A stretch of 64,000 bases of DNA from assembly GCF_900091315.1 (NCBI RefSeq), contig NZ_FLSP01000018.1:42544-106543 (forward strand), in the 5' to 3' direction. The notes beneath the pieces were generated by a model that saw nothing but the letters and a program-made list of their open reading frames with translations, was not told the origin of the DNA and did no database searches. The translations under genes and the position numbers were made by a program. The stretch comes from Streptomyces sp. DI166. Its GTDB lineage: Bacteria > Actinomycetota > Actinomycetes > Streptomycetales > Streptomycetaceae. Shown here in pieces: positions 1 to 11,758 of the stretch (the first letter of the stretch is position 1; each line of letters begins with the position of its first letter).

Positions 1-758
1 GGGCCGACGAAGAGCAGTCCGCCGCGCTGGCGGCCGACGCGGGGGTCGGAGTAGAGCAGGTAGGCCGAGCGGTGCAGGGCGACGACGGTCTTGCCGGTGC
101 CGGGGCCGCCGTCGACCACGAGGGCGCCGCGCGAGGAGGCGCGGATGATGGCGTCCTGGTCGGCCTGGATGGTGGAGAGGACGTCGCGCATCCGCTCCGA
201 GCGGTTGGTGCCGAGGCTCGCGATGAAGGCGGACTGGTCGTCCAGGGCGGCGTGCCCCTCCAGTCCGTCGGTGGTGAAGACCTCGTCCCAGTAGTCGCTG
301 ACCAGCCCGTTCGTCCACCGGTACCGGCGGCGGCTGACCAGGCCCAGCGGGTTGCCGTGGGTCGCGGCGAAGAACGGCTCGGCGGCCGGGGACCGCCAGT
401 CGACGAGCAGCCGCCGGCCCGTGCGGTCGGTGAGGCCGAAGCGGCCGATGTAGAGGGGTTCGGGGTCGTCGGCGGTGACGATGCGGCCGAGGACCAGGTC
501 GAGTCCGAACCGGCGCAGGGCGCGCAGCCGGGCCGAGAGACGGTGCACCTCCGCGTCCCGGTCCATCGCGGCGCGGCCGGTGCCGCCGGGCGCCCGCAGT
601 TCGGCGGCCAGCCGCTCGGACAGTTCGTCGATCGTTTCTTTCAGGCTCTCCGCGATCGCAGCGAAGTGCCGTTCGTCGTCGGAGATCAGCGTCGGATCGG
701 CCTTGGCGGCGAGCCGCTCGGGAAGGTCGAACGCGCTGCGCAGCAAGGGGGCATTCAC
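1..758 (-). CDS. helR: HelR/HelD-like RNA polymerase-recycling ATPase, C-terminus cut by window edge
   Basis: Superfamily 1 helicase-like ATPase of the HelD/HelR group, which binds RNA polymerase, clears stalled complexes and, in the HelR branch, displaces rifamycins. About 252 N-terminal residues are visible: a helical N-terminal arm (residues about 1-90), a conserved block with LVDWRSPAAEPFF, and a Walker A motif GGPGTGKT near residues 217-224. The remaining motor domains lie outside the window. I chose the GTG at 758 (protein begins VNAPLLRSAF); another in-frame GTG at 770 is possible and neither has a strong ribosome site. The rifamycin-associated element upstream supports HelR over generic HelD. 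A HelD paralogue without a role in resistance remains possible. Confidence 0.85.
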   Translation of the reverse strand, partial: MNAPLLRSAFDLPERLAAKADPTLISDDERHFAAIAESLKETIDELSERLAAELRAPGGTGRAAMDRDAEVHRLSARLRALRRFGLDLVLGRIVTADDPEPLYIGRFGLTDRTGRRLLVDWRSPAAEPFFAATHGNPLGLVSRRRYRWTNGLVSDYWDEVFTTDGLEGHAALDDQSAFIASLGTNRSERMRDVLSTIQADQDAIIRASSRGALVVDGGPGTGKTVVALHRSAYLLYSDPRVGRQRGGLLFVG

Positions 759-816
759 TTCGCGAATCACTCATTTCCGCAGCTACTGGCGTTGGATGAG
801 CGATTGTGCGGGATAT

Positions 817-841
817 GGGGGGCCTTGCCGCAAGGCCCCCC
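817..841 (-). promoter_or_regulatory. Rifamycin-associated element (RAE)-like inverted repeat upstream of helR
   Basis: Perfect inverted repeat: an 11-bp arm GGGGGGCCTTG at 817-827, a 3-nt centre, and CAAGGCCCCCC at 831-841. On the minus strand the core reads CTTGCGGCAAGGCCC, which matches the published 19-bp RAE found upstream of rifamycin-inactivating and helR genes in actinomycetes. It lies about 60-85 nt upstream of the helR start. Function is inferred from the motif and the gene it precedes. A plain hairpin is the alternative. Confidence 0.8.
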
Positions 842-861
842 ATGCGCTATATGTTGAGAGT

Positions 862-888
862 GGCAAGGGATATCCGAACTCCCTTGCC
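862..888 (-). terminator. Hairpin between the DedA gene and helR
   Basis: Arms GGCAAGGGA (862-870) and TCCCTTGCC (880-888) form a perfect 9-bp stem with a 9-nt loop, 80 nt past the DedA stop codon. There is no T tract, as is common in Streptomyces. It could terminate DedA transcription or act with the neighbouring RAE, with which it shares the CAAGG/CCTTG core. Confidence 0.45.
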
Positions 889-968
889 TTTGTTTATGTG
901 CGTCGGAATTCGCCGCCGGCGGCAGGACTTCGCCGTTGTTGGTGAATTGACTGCCGTACCGGCCTTGT

Positions 969-1583
969 TCAGGCGGGCTCGCGCCGTACCAGGTACGTCG
1001 CCACCGCGCCCACCGCCGCCAGTGCCGCGAGGGACACGCCCGTCGCCACCCAGCCCGCGCCCATCCACTGCGCGCCGAAGTAGCCGAGCGCGACGCTGAA
1101 GCTGGCCCAGGACAGTCCGGCCAGCGCCGACCAGGGCAGGAAGTCACGGGCCGGGCGCTGTGCGGCTCCGGCGCAGAAGGAGACCACCGAGCGGCCGGCC
1201 GGGGCGAAGCGGGCGAGGACGACCAGGGCGCCGCCGCCGCGCGAGAGAGCCGTGCCGAGACGTTCCTGCGCGAGGGTCAGCCGCCGGGAACGGGCGAGGG
1301 CGCGGTCCAGCCCGCCGTGCCAGGCGAGACGGTAGGCCACCAGGTCGCCCAGGACGGACGCGGTGGCGGCGCACAGCGTGAGCGCCAGGATGTCCGGGAC
1401 CTGGGTGGCCCGGCCGGCCGCCGCAGCGGTCGCGGGCAGGGCCGCCGCGGTCGAGGCCATGATGACCAGCACGCCGCTGGGCAGCACCGGCAGGAACACG
1501 TCCAGCAGGACCGACAGGGCTACCAGCCCGTAGATCCATGGACTTGCGGCCAGTGATCCGACACTTTCGAAACTTTCCAGCAC
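969..1583 (-). CDS. DedA family membrane protein (VTT/SNARE-associated domain)
   Basis: Protein of 204 residues with four to five hydrophobic segments and the DedA-type arrangement: a hydrophobic PVLPSGVLVI segment near residue 35, a central GDLVAYRLAWHGG block, and an arginine-rich region followed by RFAPAGRSVVSFCAGAA. DedA proteins are thought to act as polyprenyl- or phospholipid scramblases or transporters in the membrane. The GTG start at 1583 was chosen because GGGGAG lies a few bases upstream; the open frame extends further without good ribosome sites. It stands alone between divergent and downstream unrelated genes. Confidence 0.85.
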   Translation of the reverse strand: MLESFESVGSLAASPWIYGLVALSVLLDVFLPVLPSGVLVIMASTAAALPATAAAAGRATQVPDILALTLCAATASVLGDLVAYRLAWHGGLDRALARSRRLTLAQERLGTALSRGGGALVVLARFAPAGRSVVSFCAGAAQRPARDFLPWSALAGLSWASFSVALGYFGAQWMGAGWVATGVSLAALAAVGAVATYLVRREPA

Positions 1584-1756
1584 CCCGACTCCCCGTTTCC
1601 CCCGTGGTTGTACAGCGTACGCGGCGGAGCGTGACGCGTGGTTCACAGGGGTCCCGTGTGTTCAACACGTGATGTTCACCCGGCTGCCGGTTCCCGGGGA
1701 GCGGGGCCGCGAAGTGTCCCGTAGCACGGGAGAGGGGGTTTTCCGGATCCAGTGAA

Positions 1757-2314
1757 GTGAGGAAGATCATGGTGGCAGGCATATGCGCGGGCGTCCTCGC
1801 GGCGGCCGTGCTCGCCGTCGGCGGCGGTGACGGGGCCGGTGGTGACGGCGCCGGTGGCTATTCGATGCGCACGGACGCGCGGTTCGCGCCGCCCGGCGCC
1901 TTCGTCCCCTCGGCGGCGCTGACGTACGACCAGGAACTGGTCCCGGCGGCCGCCTGGATCGAGGTCGAGCAGCGGATGTCCTCGGGCGGCGCGACGAGCG
2001 TGCGGCTGCGGGTGAGCGGCCTGAAGCCGGGGCACGCGTACGGGGTCCATGTGCACCGCAATCCCTGCGGCGCCGATCCCGCCGCGTCCGGCGGGCACTA
2101 CCAGCACGTGGTCTCCTCCGAAGCGCACCACGTCAACGCCGACAACGAGGTGTGGCTGGACTTCACCACCGACGAGCGCGGCGCGGGCCGGGCGCGGGCC
2201 GAGCACTCCTGGGGGTTCCGCAAGGGGGAGGCCGCCTCCGTCGTCCTGCACGACCGGCCGGGCAGCAGGGAGCGGGCGGGCTGCTTCACGGTGCCGTTCG
2301 GCTGGGTGGCCTGA
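1757..2314 (+). CDS. Secreted Cu/Zn superoxide dismutase-like protein
   Basis: About 185 residues. An N-terminal hydrophobic segment preceded by RK suggests a signal peptide. The body resembles the Cu/Zn SOD fold: GHAYGVHVHRNPCG carries the HVH metal-ligand pair and the structural cysteine, followed by GGHYQH, HHVNADNEVWLDFTTDERG and a C-terminal cysteine. Whether all copper and zinc ligands are present cannot be settled by eye; many actinobacterial members are called SOD family protein without proven activity. The start is the GTG at 1757, which keeps the basic residues; an ATG at 1769 is the alternative. Confidence 0.75.
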   Translation: MRKIMVAGICAGVLAAAVLAVGGGDGAGGDGAGGYSMRTDARFAPPGAFVPSAALTYDQELVPAAAWIEVEQRMSSGGATSVRLRVSGLKPGHAYGVHVHRNPCGADPAASGGHYQHVVSSEAHHVNADNEVWLDFTTDERGAGRARAEHSWGFRKGEAASVVLHDRPGSRERAGCFTVPFGWVA

Positions 2315-2331
2315 ACCGGCCGGGAGGACGA

Positions 2332-2368
2332 CCGCGGCGCCCGTCCCTGCGGAGGACGGGCGCCGCGG
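2332..2368. terminator. Bidirectional terminator between the SOD-like gene and DoxX
   Basis: A 15-bp perfect stem (2332-2346 with 2354-2368) and a 7-nt loop lie between the stop codons of two convergent genes, so the hairpin can serve both strands. Confidence 0.85.
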
Positions 2369-2374
2369 TGTGCC

Positions 2375-2812
2375 TCAGGCGGCCACCGGCGCCTGCTCCC
2401 GGGGCCGTTCGTCCCGCTCGGAGGAACGCCTGGCGAGGAGCCGGTCCAGGCCGAAGGCGCCGGAGCCGGTGAAGACCAGCAGGAACATCGACCAGCAGTA
2501 CATCGCGGCACCCTCACCGCTGTTCTGTATCGGCCACAGCGCCTGCGGCTGGTGCACCTTGAAGTAGGCGTACGCCATCGCGCCCGAGGAGACGAACGCG
2601 GCGGCGCGGGTGGCCAGGCCCAGCAGGACCAGGCCGCCGCCGACCAACTCGATGACGGCGGCGTACCAGTTGGGCCAGGCGCCGGTCTCGACGCTCTCAC
2701 GGCCGAGCACGCCGAAGAGGGAGGAGGCGCCGTGGCAGGTGAAGAGCAGTCCGACGACGATGCGGAACAGGCCGAGGGCGTACGGCTGGGCGCTGTTGAG
2801 GCGTCCGGTCAT
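2375..2812 (-). CDS. DoxX family membrane protein
   Basis: Protein of 145 residues with four predicted membrane helices typical of DoxX: GLFRIVVGLLFTCHGASSLFG near the N-terminus, an acidic ELVGGGLVLLGLATR helix, a third helix containing AYAYFKVH, and a last helix with FLLVFTGSGAFGLDRLL. DoxX proteins are small membrane proteins linked to redox and sulfur stress, but their biochemical role is poorly defined. The ATG at 2812 follows AAGGAG at a good distance. It is a single gene that converges on the SOD-like gene. Confidence 0.85.
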   Translation of the reverse strand: MTGRLNSAQPYALGLFRIVVGLLFTCHGASSLFGVLGRESVETGAWPNWYAAVIELVGGGLVLLGLATRAAAFVSSGAMAYAYFKVHQPQALWPIQNSGEGAAMYCWSMFLLVFTGSGAFGLDRLLARRSSERDERPREQAPVAA

Positions 2813-2913
2813 GTGGGGGGCTCCTTGGGGCCGTGGGGACGGAGTTCCGGTGAGCCTCAGGCTAGGTACGCCTCATGGTGCTTGCAAGTTCAACATTTGG
2901 CCATGTGGCGTGG

Positions 2914-4557
<1,644 letters not shown>

Positions 4558-4642
4558 GGTGATCCCCTCTCCGTCGCCCCGTACGGTACGGAACGACGGA
4601 GGCCGGTGGACAGGTTCCGGAGCCCTCGGATCGGCGCCGGGA

Positions 4643-5287
4643 TCAGCAGGCGTTCAGATAGCCGGTGAGCGCGCTCTTCTCGGCGGAGTCCACGGACAGG
4701 TCGTAGTAGTACTTCACCTGGACCCAGGCGCGGACGTAGGTGCAGCGGTAAGCGGTGCGCGAGGGCATCCAGGTGGCCGGGTCCTGGTCGCCCTTGGCCT
4801 GGTTGACGTTGTCGGTGACCGCGAGGAGCTGCGGGCGGGTCAGGTCGTTGGCGAAGGCCTGGCGCTTGGAGCTGGACCAGTTGTCGGCCCCGGAGTCCCA
4901 GGCCTCGGCCAGCGGGACGAGGTGGTCGATGTCGAGGTCGGAGGCGGCGGTCCAGGTGGCGCCGTCGTAGGGGGAGTACCAGCTTCCGCTGGTGGCGGCG
5001 CAGGAGGAGTTGGTGACGACGTTGGTGCCGTCGCGCTTGAGGACCGTCTCGCGGGTGTTGCAGGTGCCGGAGATGGTGATCCAGTGGTTGAACAGGTCGC
5101 GGTCGTAGCCGGTGCGGTCCTCGGCCGCCACGGTGAGCGTGGCGAGGTAGGAGCGGGCGGTGGCGGCGCTGACCGGGGTGGGGAGGGCGGCGGAGGCGGT
5201 CGGTCCGTTGAACAGGCCGACGGAGGCTATGAGACCGGTGAGTGCGGTGACTGTGCTCACGCGTCGACGCGCGTAGAACTTCGGCAT
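4643..5287 (-). CDS. Secreted HNH-family endonuclease (GmrSD C-terminal/DUF1524-like)
   Basis: Protein of 214 residues. A signal peptide is clear: basic MPKFYARRR, a hydrophobic stretch, then ASA. The mature part has four cysteines and the DUF1524 nuclease signature DIDHLVPLAEAWDSGA followed by RQAFANDLTRPQLLAVTDNVNQAKGD, i.e. an H-N-N/H type beta-beta-alpha metal site. Such enzymes are extracellular nonspecific nucleases in Streptomyces and serve DNA scavenging. The ATG at 5287 follows AAGGAAG. A sigma70-type promoter is visible upstream on the same strand. Confidence 0.85.
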   Translation of the reverse strand: MPKFYARRRVSTVTALTGLIASVGLFNGPTASAALPTPVSAATARSYLATLTVAAEDRTGYDRDLFNHWITISGTCNTRETVLKRDGTNVVTNSSCAATSGSWYSPYDGATWTAASDLDIDHLVPLAEAWDSGADNWSSSKRQAFANDLTRPQLLAVTDNVNQAKGDQDPATWMPSRTAYRCTYVRAWVQVKYYYDLSVDSAEKSALTGYLNAC

Positions 5288-5375
5288 GCGAACTTCCTTG
5301 GGGAGTGGGGGCGTTGGCGGGTGGGTGTGGGAATGCTCGCCACGTCCTGTTGCGGGGAGATGAGCGCTGCGTGGC

Positions 5376-5404
5376 AAGGTAGTGACGGGTGCATGACATG
5401 ACAA
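5376..5404 (-). promoter_or_regulatory. Sigma70-type promoter for the secreted nuclease
   Basis: On the minus strand TTGTCA (5404-5399) and TACCTT (5381-5376) are separated by 17 bp. This leaves a leader of roughly 80 nt before the nuclease ATG at 5287. The direct repeat TGTCATGTCATG overlaps the -35 element and might be an operator. Confidence 0.5.
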
Positions 5405-5442
5405 GGTTTACGGCGAAACGATCGCGTAGGATGGTCGGCGCA

Positions 5443-5542
5443 GAAGGGGAGTAGCTCTTCGCCGGAACGTCGACATACTGCTCAGCTCGTCTGAGCCGGC
5501 GCCCGGAGGCGGGCCCCTAGGGGCGCCGCCAGCGAGACCTTC
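5443..5542 (+). ncRNA. yybP-ykoY-type (Mn2+) riboswitch
   Basis: The leader of the TMEM165/GDT1 gene begins with GAAGGGGAGTAGCTC and ends with GCGAGACCTTC; GAAGG (5443-5447) pairs with CCTTC (5538-5542) to close the structure. Between them are the expected two helical legs, one holding the CTCAG/CTGAG hairpin and one GC-rich leg. The GGGGAGTAGC and GAGACCTT boxes match the manganese-sensing yybP-ykoY consensus, which often precedes TMEM165-type transporters. The assignment was made by eye. Confidence 0.85.
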
Positions 5543-5590
5543 GGCAAAGCAGTGCATTGACCGTGCGCTGCCGTGCCGAGGTGTCTTTTT
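5542..5590 (+). terminator. Expression-platform terminator after the riboswitch
   Basis: GCAGTGCA (5549-5556) pairs with TGCGCTGC (5564-5571) with one G-U pair, flanked by CGGC/GCCG and followed by a run of five T (5586-5590). Its outer base overlaps the riboswitch closing helix, consistent with ligand-dependent termination. Confidence 0.6.
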
Positions 5591-5642
5591 CGCGAAGAGG
5601 ACCAGCACTCTCGGTGGGGCAGCCCCGACCGATTGAGGAACC

Positions 5643-6224
5643 TTGATCAGCTTCACTGTGACGGCCGTCGCGTTCGGCGTCGTCTTTCTCGCGGAACTGC
5701 CCGACAAGACGGCGCTCGCGGGGCTCGTGCTCGGTACGCGGTACCGGGCGTCCTATGTCTTCGCGGGGGTGGCCGCCGCGTTCGCGCTGCATGTCACGCT
5801 CGCGGTCGCGGCGGGGAGTGTGCTGACGCTGCTGCCGCAGCAGGTCGTGAGTGCGATCACCGGTGTGCTCTTCCTGGGCGGGGCGGCGATGCTGCTGCTG
5901 AAGAAGGACGACGGCGAGGAGTCGGTCCGGCGGCCGGAGGACCAGTCCTTCTGGAAGGTGGCCGGGGCCGGGTTCATGCTGATCCTCGTCGCCGAGTTCG
6001 GGGATCTCACGCAGATCATGACCGCGAATCTCGCCGCGCGGTACGACGATCCGCTGTCCGTGGGGCTGGGGGCCGTGCTGGCGCTGTGGTCCGTGGCGGG
6101 GCTGGGGATCGTGGGCGGCAAGGCGCTGATGAAGCGGGTGCCGCTGACGTTGATCACTCGGATCGCGGCCGTGCTGATGGGTGGGCTCGGGGTGTGGAGT
6201 TTGTGGGAGGCGGTTGCGGGCTGA
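5643..6224 (+). CDS. TMEM165/GDT1 family cation transporter
   Basis: Protein of 193 residues with six predicted helices in two halves, each with the family signature: FLAELPDKTALAGLVLGTRY near residue 18 and VAEFGDLTQIMTANLAARY near residue 118. The acidic E-x-G-D/P-D-K-T/Q residues bind the ion. Members export or compartmentalise Mn2+ or Ca2+. The TTG start at 5643 follows GAGGAA; no ATG is available at a better place. The Mn2+ riboswitch in its leader indicates manganese efflux induced by excess metal. Confidence 0.92.
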   Translation: MISFTVTAVAFGVVFLAELPDKTALAGLVLGTRYRASYVFAGVAAAFALHVTLAVAAGSVLTLLPQQVVSAITGVLFLGGAAMLLLKKDDGEESVRRPEDQSFWKVAGAGFMLILVAEFGDLTQIMTANLAARYDDPLSVGLGAVLALWSVAGLGIVGGKALMKRVPLTLITRIAAVLMGGLGVWSLWEAVAG

Positions 6225-6229
6225 GCGGT

Positions 6230-6307
6230 CGTGGTGGTGGTCGCGGGCGGAGGTTCGTGGTGGTGGCCGCGGGCGGAGGTTCGTGGCGGTGGTCGCGGGC
6301 TGAGCCC
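6230..6307 (+). repeat. Three 26-bp tandem repeats after the TMEM165 gene
   Basis: Units at 6230-6255, 6256-6281 and 6282-6307 share the core CGTGGTGGTGGTCGCGGGC; the first two differ at a single base. A related fragment occurs at the end of the gene, so the repeats may have grown out of the 3' end of the reading frame. No function is apparent. Confidence 0.75.
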
Positions 6308-6444
6308 GTGGGGGAGTGGCGGGATCATGGGACGGTTTTGTACCGTGGGGGAACAAAGTGGATCCCGCCCGTTCTCCCTGACCGGCGGGTGGGGCCATTT
6401 TGTTTCCTTCCCTGGTCTTCCCGACCTGTCCCTTGGAGCTGCCG

Positions 6445-7107
6445 ATGTCGGCCACCACCGTGCTCACCTGCCGTGCCCTGCTGCTGGACATGGACGGGAC
6501 CCTCGTCAACTCCGATGCCGTCGTGGAGCGGATCTGGCGGCGCTGGGCCGAGCGGCACGGGCTGGACGGGGACGAGGTCATGAAGGTCGTCCACGGGCGG
6601 CAGGGGTACGCCTCCATGGCGCTGCTGCTGCCGGAGCGGCCCATGGCGCAGAACCACGCGGAGAACGCGTGGATGCTGGAGCAGGAGACCGCGGATGTGG
6701 AGGGCGTCGTCCCGGTGCCGGGGGCCGGGGAGTTCTTGGCGTCCCTGGTGGCTGGATCTGTGCCGCATGCGCTGGTGACGTCCGCGGATGTCGCGCTGTC
6801 CACGGCGCGGATGCGGGCGGCGGGGCTGGGGATGCCGGATGTGCGGGTGACCGCGGAGTGTGTGGGGGCCAGCAAGCCCGATCCCGAGGGGTTCTTGAAG
6901 GGGGCCGCCGAGTTGGGGGTCGAGCCCGGGGAGTGTGTGGTGTTCGAGGACTCCGGGGCGGGGATTGAGGCGGGGCGGGCTGCGGGGATGCGGGTTGTGG
7001 GGGTGGGGGCTCGGGCGGGTTTGCACGGGCCGGATGTGGTGGTGCCGGATTTGAGGGCGGTGCGGGTGGGGGTTGACGGAGGGGTTGTGCGGCTGTACGT
7101 GGGGTGA
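6445..7107 (+). CDS. HAD-superfamily phosphatase (sugar-phosphatase type)
   Basis: Protein of 220 residues. Motif I LLLDMDGTLVNSD is near residue 10, motif II VTSAD near 110, the lysine motif SKPDPEGF near 147, and the acidic motif VFEDSGAGIEAG near 168. These define the beta-phosphoglucomutase-like HAD subgroup; a helical cap sits between motif I and II. It probably dephosphorylates a small phosphorylated metabolite. The ATG at 6445 has GGAG six bases upstream, preferred over the upstream in-frame ATG at 6400. Third-position G is very high in the last third. Confidence 0.85.
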   Translation: MSATTVLTCRALLLDMDGTLVNSDAVVERIWRRWAERHGLDGDEVMKVVHGRQGYASMALLLPERPMAQNHAENAWMLEQETADVEGVVPVPGAGEFLASLVAGSVPHALVTSADVALSTARMRAAGLGMPDVRVTAECVGASKPDPEGFLKGAAELGVEPGECVVFEDSGAGIEAGRAAGMRVVGVGARAGLHGPDVVVPDLRAVRVGVDGGVVRLYVG

Positions 7108-7179
7108 CTGTTGGGGGTTTTCGCCCCCGCCGCCCCTTCCCGTTCCCGTCCCCAGGGGCTGCCGCCCCTTCGACCCCGC

Positions 7180-7200
7180 CCAGGGGGCTCCGCCCCCTGG
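7180..7200. terminator. GC-rich hairpin after the HAD phosphatase gene
   Basis: CCAGGGGGC (7180-7188) and GCCCCCTGG (7192-7200) form a perfect 9-bp stem with a 3-nt loop, of the type often found after Streptomyces genes. Confidence 0.6.
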
Positions 7201-7232
7201 ACCCCCTATCGGCCCTGAACGGGCCCCGTCCG

Positions 7233-7404
7233 TCAAGCGCCGGACGGGCTGGAGGAGCCGACCTGCGTTTCAAGTGCGGGGCGGGCTGGTGGTGCCGACC
7301 TGCGTTTCAAGCGCCGGGCGGGCTGGTGGTGCCGACCTGCGTTTTCAAGCGCCGGGCGGGCTGGTGGTGCCGACCTGCGTTTTCAAGCGCGGGGCCGGCT
7401 GAAA
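7233..7404. repeat. Array of 37-38-bp tandem repeats
   Basis: Four full units start at 7233, 7270, 7307 and 7345 and a partial one at 7383. Each begins TCAAGCGCCGG and ends CCGACCTGCGTT, with a central CGGGCTGG. Unit spacing is 37, 37, 38 and 38 bp, the extra base being one T. The array occupies the space between convergent genes. The unit start resembles the dispersed Streptomyces TCAAGCGCCGGACGGGCTG element, here locally amplified. Confidence 0.9.
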
Positions 7405-7412
7405 GGCTGCCC

Positions 7413-8354
7413 CTACGGTTCCGTCGTTTCCGATTCCAGGGCCGCTCTCGTTTCCGCTGTGTAGACGCCCAGGGTGTCTCTGCCCACCCCTCGGCTCCAC
7501 TGGTAGTTCATCAGGGCGTTTTCCACGCGCCAGTTGAAGTTGCCGTTGATTTCGTCGTTGTAGAGGTAGAGCTGGCGCAGGCGGAGTTGGAGTTCGACTA
7601 CCTCGGGGCCCTTGTCGCCGCGGCGGAGGACCGGGCCGCCGGGCTGGGCGGTCGGCTGTTCGGCCGGGGGCTCCTCCGAGGCCTTGGCCGGGGTGGAGGT
7701 CGGGGACGGCTCCGTGGTGGTGGGGGACGGGGAGCCGGAGGGTGACGTGGTGGAGTCCGAGGGTGTCGGTGAGGGTGATTCCGATTCCGTGGCCGACGGG
7801 GACGCCGACGTTTGCGTCGGGGTGGGGGTCGCGTCCTTCGGGTTCGACTTCTGCGTCGTCTCCGGGGTTTCCTCGGGGACGCTTGCCCGCACCGGGTCCG
7901 GGAGGGAGGTCTCCCGCGTCGGGGTTTCGTAGTTGAACAGGCCGCTGGCCATTCCCGCTGCCGCCAGGACCGCCACGGATGCCGCTGCCGTGCCTATGAG
8001 CAGCCTGCGGCCCCGGCGGCGGTTTCCCGTCGGGTGGGCCGGGTCCGGGTGGTGCTCCGGCTGCCGCGGGTGCGTCGACGGTTCGAACAGGCTCAGGTCC
8101 GGGGTGGGGGGCGGGGCCTGGGCGCGCAGCGCCATCGTTGCCTCCGGGTCCCCGGACGGTTCCTCCCCGTGACCCTCCAGGTCCACGTACGGACGTATGC
8201 GCAGCGGATTGAAGTCCTCCGCCGCTGCCGCCTGTGCCTCGCGCGCGTCGCGCAGGGCCTCCGCGGCTCGTTCCGTGCAGCCGCAGGACGGGGTGCCGTC
8301 GGCCCCCCGGGGCGCCCCGCATTCCGGGCACCCATGGTTCCTCTGCTCTGTCAC
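7413..8354 (-). CDS. Membrane-anchored peptidoglycan-binding protein with zinc-ribbon-like N-terminus
   Basis: Protein of 313 residues. Residues 1-25 carry CPECGAP and CGC, a possible zinc ribbon. A basic stretch NRRRGRRLL leads into one transmembrane helix near residues 120-140, then a long Ser/Thr/Pro-rich linker (about 150-235), and a C-terminal PG_binding_1 domain (GDKGPEVVELQLRLRQLYLY to NYQWSRGVGRDTLGVYTAETRAAL). The topology suggests a wall-spanning sensor or tether with a cytoplasmic zinc site. The GTG at 8354 follows GGGAGGGA. Confidence 0.8.
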   Translation of the reverse strand: MTEQRNHGCPECGAPRGADGTPSCGCTERAAEALRDAREAQAAAAEDFNPLRIRPYVDLEGHGEEPSGDPEATMALRAQAPPPTPDLSLFEPSTHPRQPEHHPDPAHPTGNRRRGRRLLIGTAAASVAVLAAAGMASGLFNYETPTRETSLPDPVRASVPEETPETTQKSNPKDATPTPTQTSASPSATESESPSPTPSDSTTSPSGSPSPTTTEPSPTSTPAKASEEPPAEQPTAQPGGPVLRRGDKGPEVVELQLRLRQLYLYNDEINGNFNWRVENALMNYQWSRGVGRDTLGVYTAETRAALESETTEP

Positions 8355-8474
8355 GCGCTTGTCCCTCCCCTCGCGACTCCCCTCGCGAACTCCAGAGATT
8401 ATGCAGATTTGCTTCACACCGTCATCGACACGCCCCCCGGAACGTCACGTTTCACAGGATTCAACAGGCCATAA

Positions 8475-11046
<2,572 letters not shown>

Positions 11047-11152
11047 GGGGGCATTGTCCGTCGGTTCGGTTTGGGGACGGCCGCCGGGGCTACCCGGGGC
11101 GGGTACCGGTTCGCACGGAGACCGGTTGGGTCGACAACTGTGGAAGGCGTCC

Positions 11153-11758
11153 ATGTCCACTGGCCTGATCATTGCCTTGATCGTGATCGCGGCGGTCGTC
11201 GTCATCGGCGCGGCCGTCCTCGCCCTGCGCGCCCGGGGGCAGGGAAACGGGCGGAGTCTGAAGCGGCGCTTCGGGCCCGAGTACGAGCGGACGGTGGCCC
11301 GGCACGACGGGGACACCAAGGCGGCCGAGCGGGAACTCGCCGAGCGCGTACGGCGCCACGGTGACCTGCGGGAGCGTGAGCTGGAGCCGGAGCGCAGGCA
11401 GGAGTACGAGGCGCGCTGGGCGGCGGCCCAGGAGCGGTTCGTGGAGTCGCCGAGGGAGGCCGTCGGCGAGGCCGACCGGCTGCTCGCCTCCGTCGCCGGG
11501 GAGCGCGGGTTCCCCGACGGCGGGCAGTACGAGGAGCAGCTCTCCGCGCTCTCCGTGCACCACGCCGGTCATGTCGACGGCTATCGCCGGGTGCATCGCG
11601 TGGCGGCCGACGGCGGCGACGGCAGCACCGAGGAGATGCGGGAGGCCATGGTCGAGGCGCGGCACCTGTTCGACGAGCTGGTCGGGTCCGACGGACACGG
11701 CCGCCGCCGGCACGCCCGCCCGGCCGCAACCAGCCACGGCAGCAGGGGAGTTGAGTGA
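11153..11758 (+). CDS. Conserved single-helix membrane protein with charged cytoplasmic coil
   Basis: Protein of 201 residues. One N-terminal transmembrane segment (residues 3-26, IIALIVIAAVVVIGAAVLAL) is followed by a highly charged helical domain with FGPEYERTVARHDGDTKAAERELAER, typical of a conserved but uncharacterised actinobacterial family. The ATG at 11153 follows GGAAGG. The next gene starts inside its stop codon region, so the two are translationally coupled and the products probably work together. No enzymatic motif is visible. Confidence 0.75.
   Translation: MSTGLIIALIVIAAVVVIGAAVLALRARGQGNGRSLKRRFGPEYERTVARHDGDTKAAERELAERVRRHGDLRERELEPERRQEYEARWAAAQERFVESPREAVGEADRLLASVAGERGFPDGGQYEEQLSALSVHHAGHVDGYRRVHRVAADGGDGSTEEMREAMVEARHLFDELVGSDGHGRRRHARPAATSHGSRGVE

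Noticed and set aside
7233..7404. CRISPR array
   Set aside because: The repeats are directly adjacent without variable spacers.
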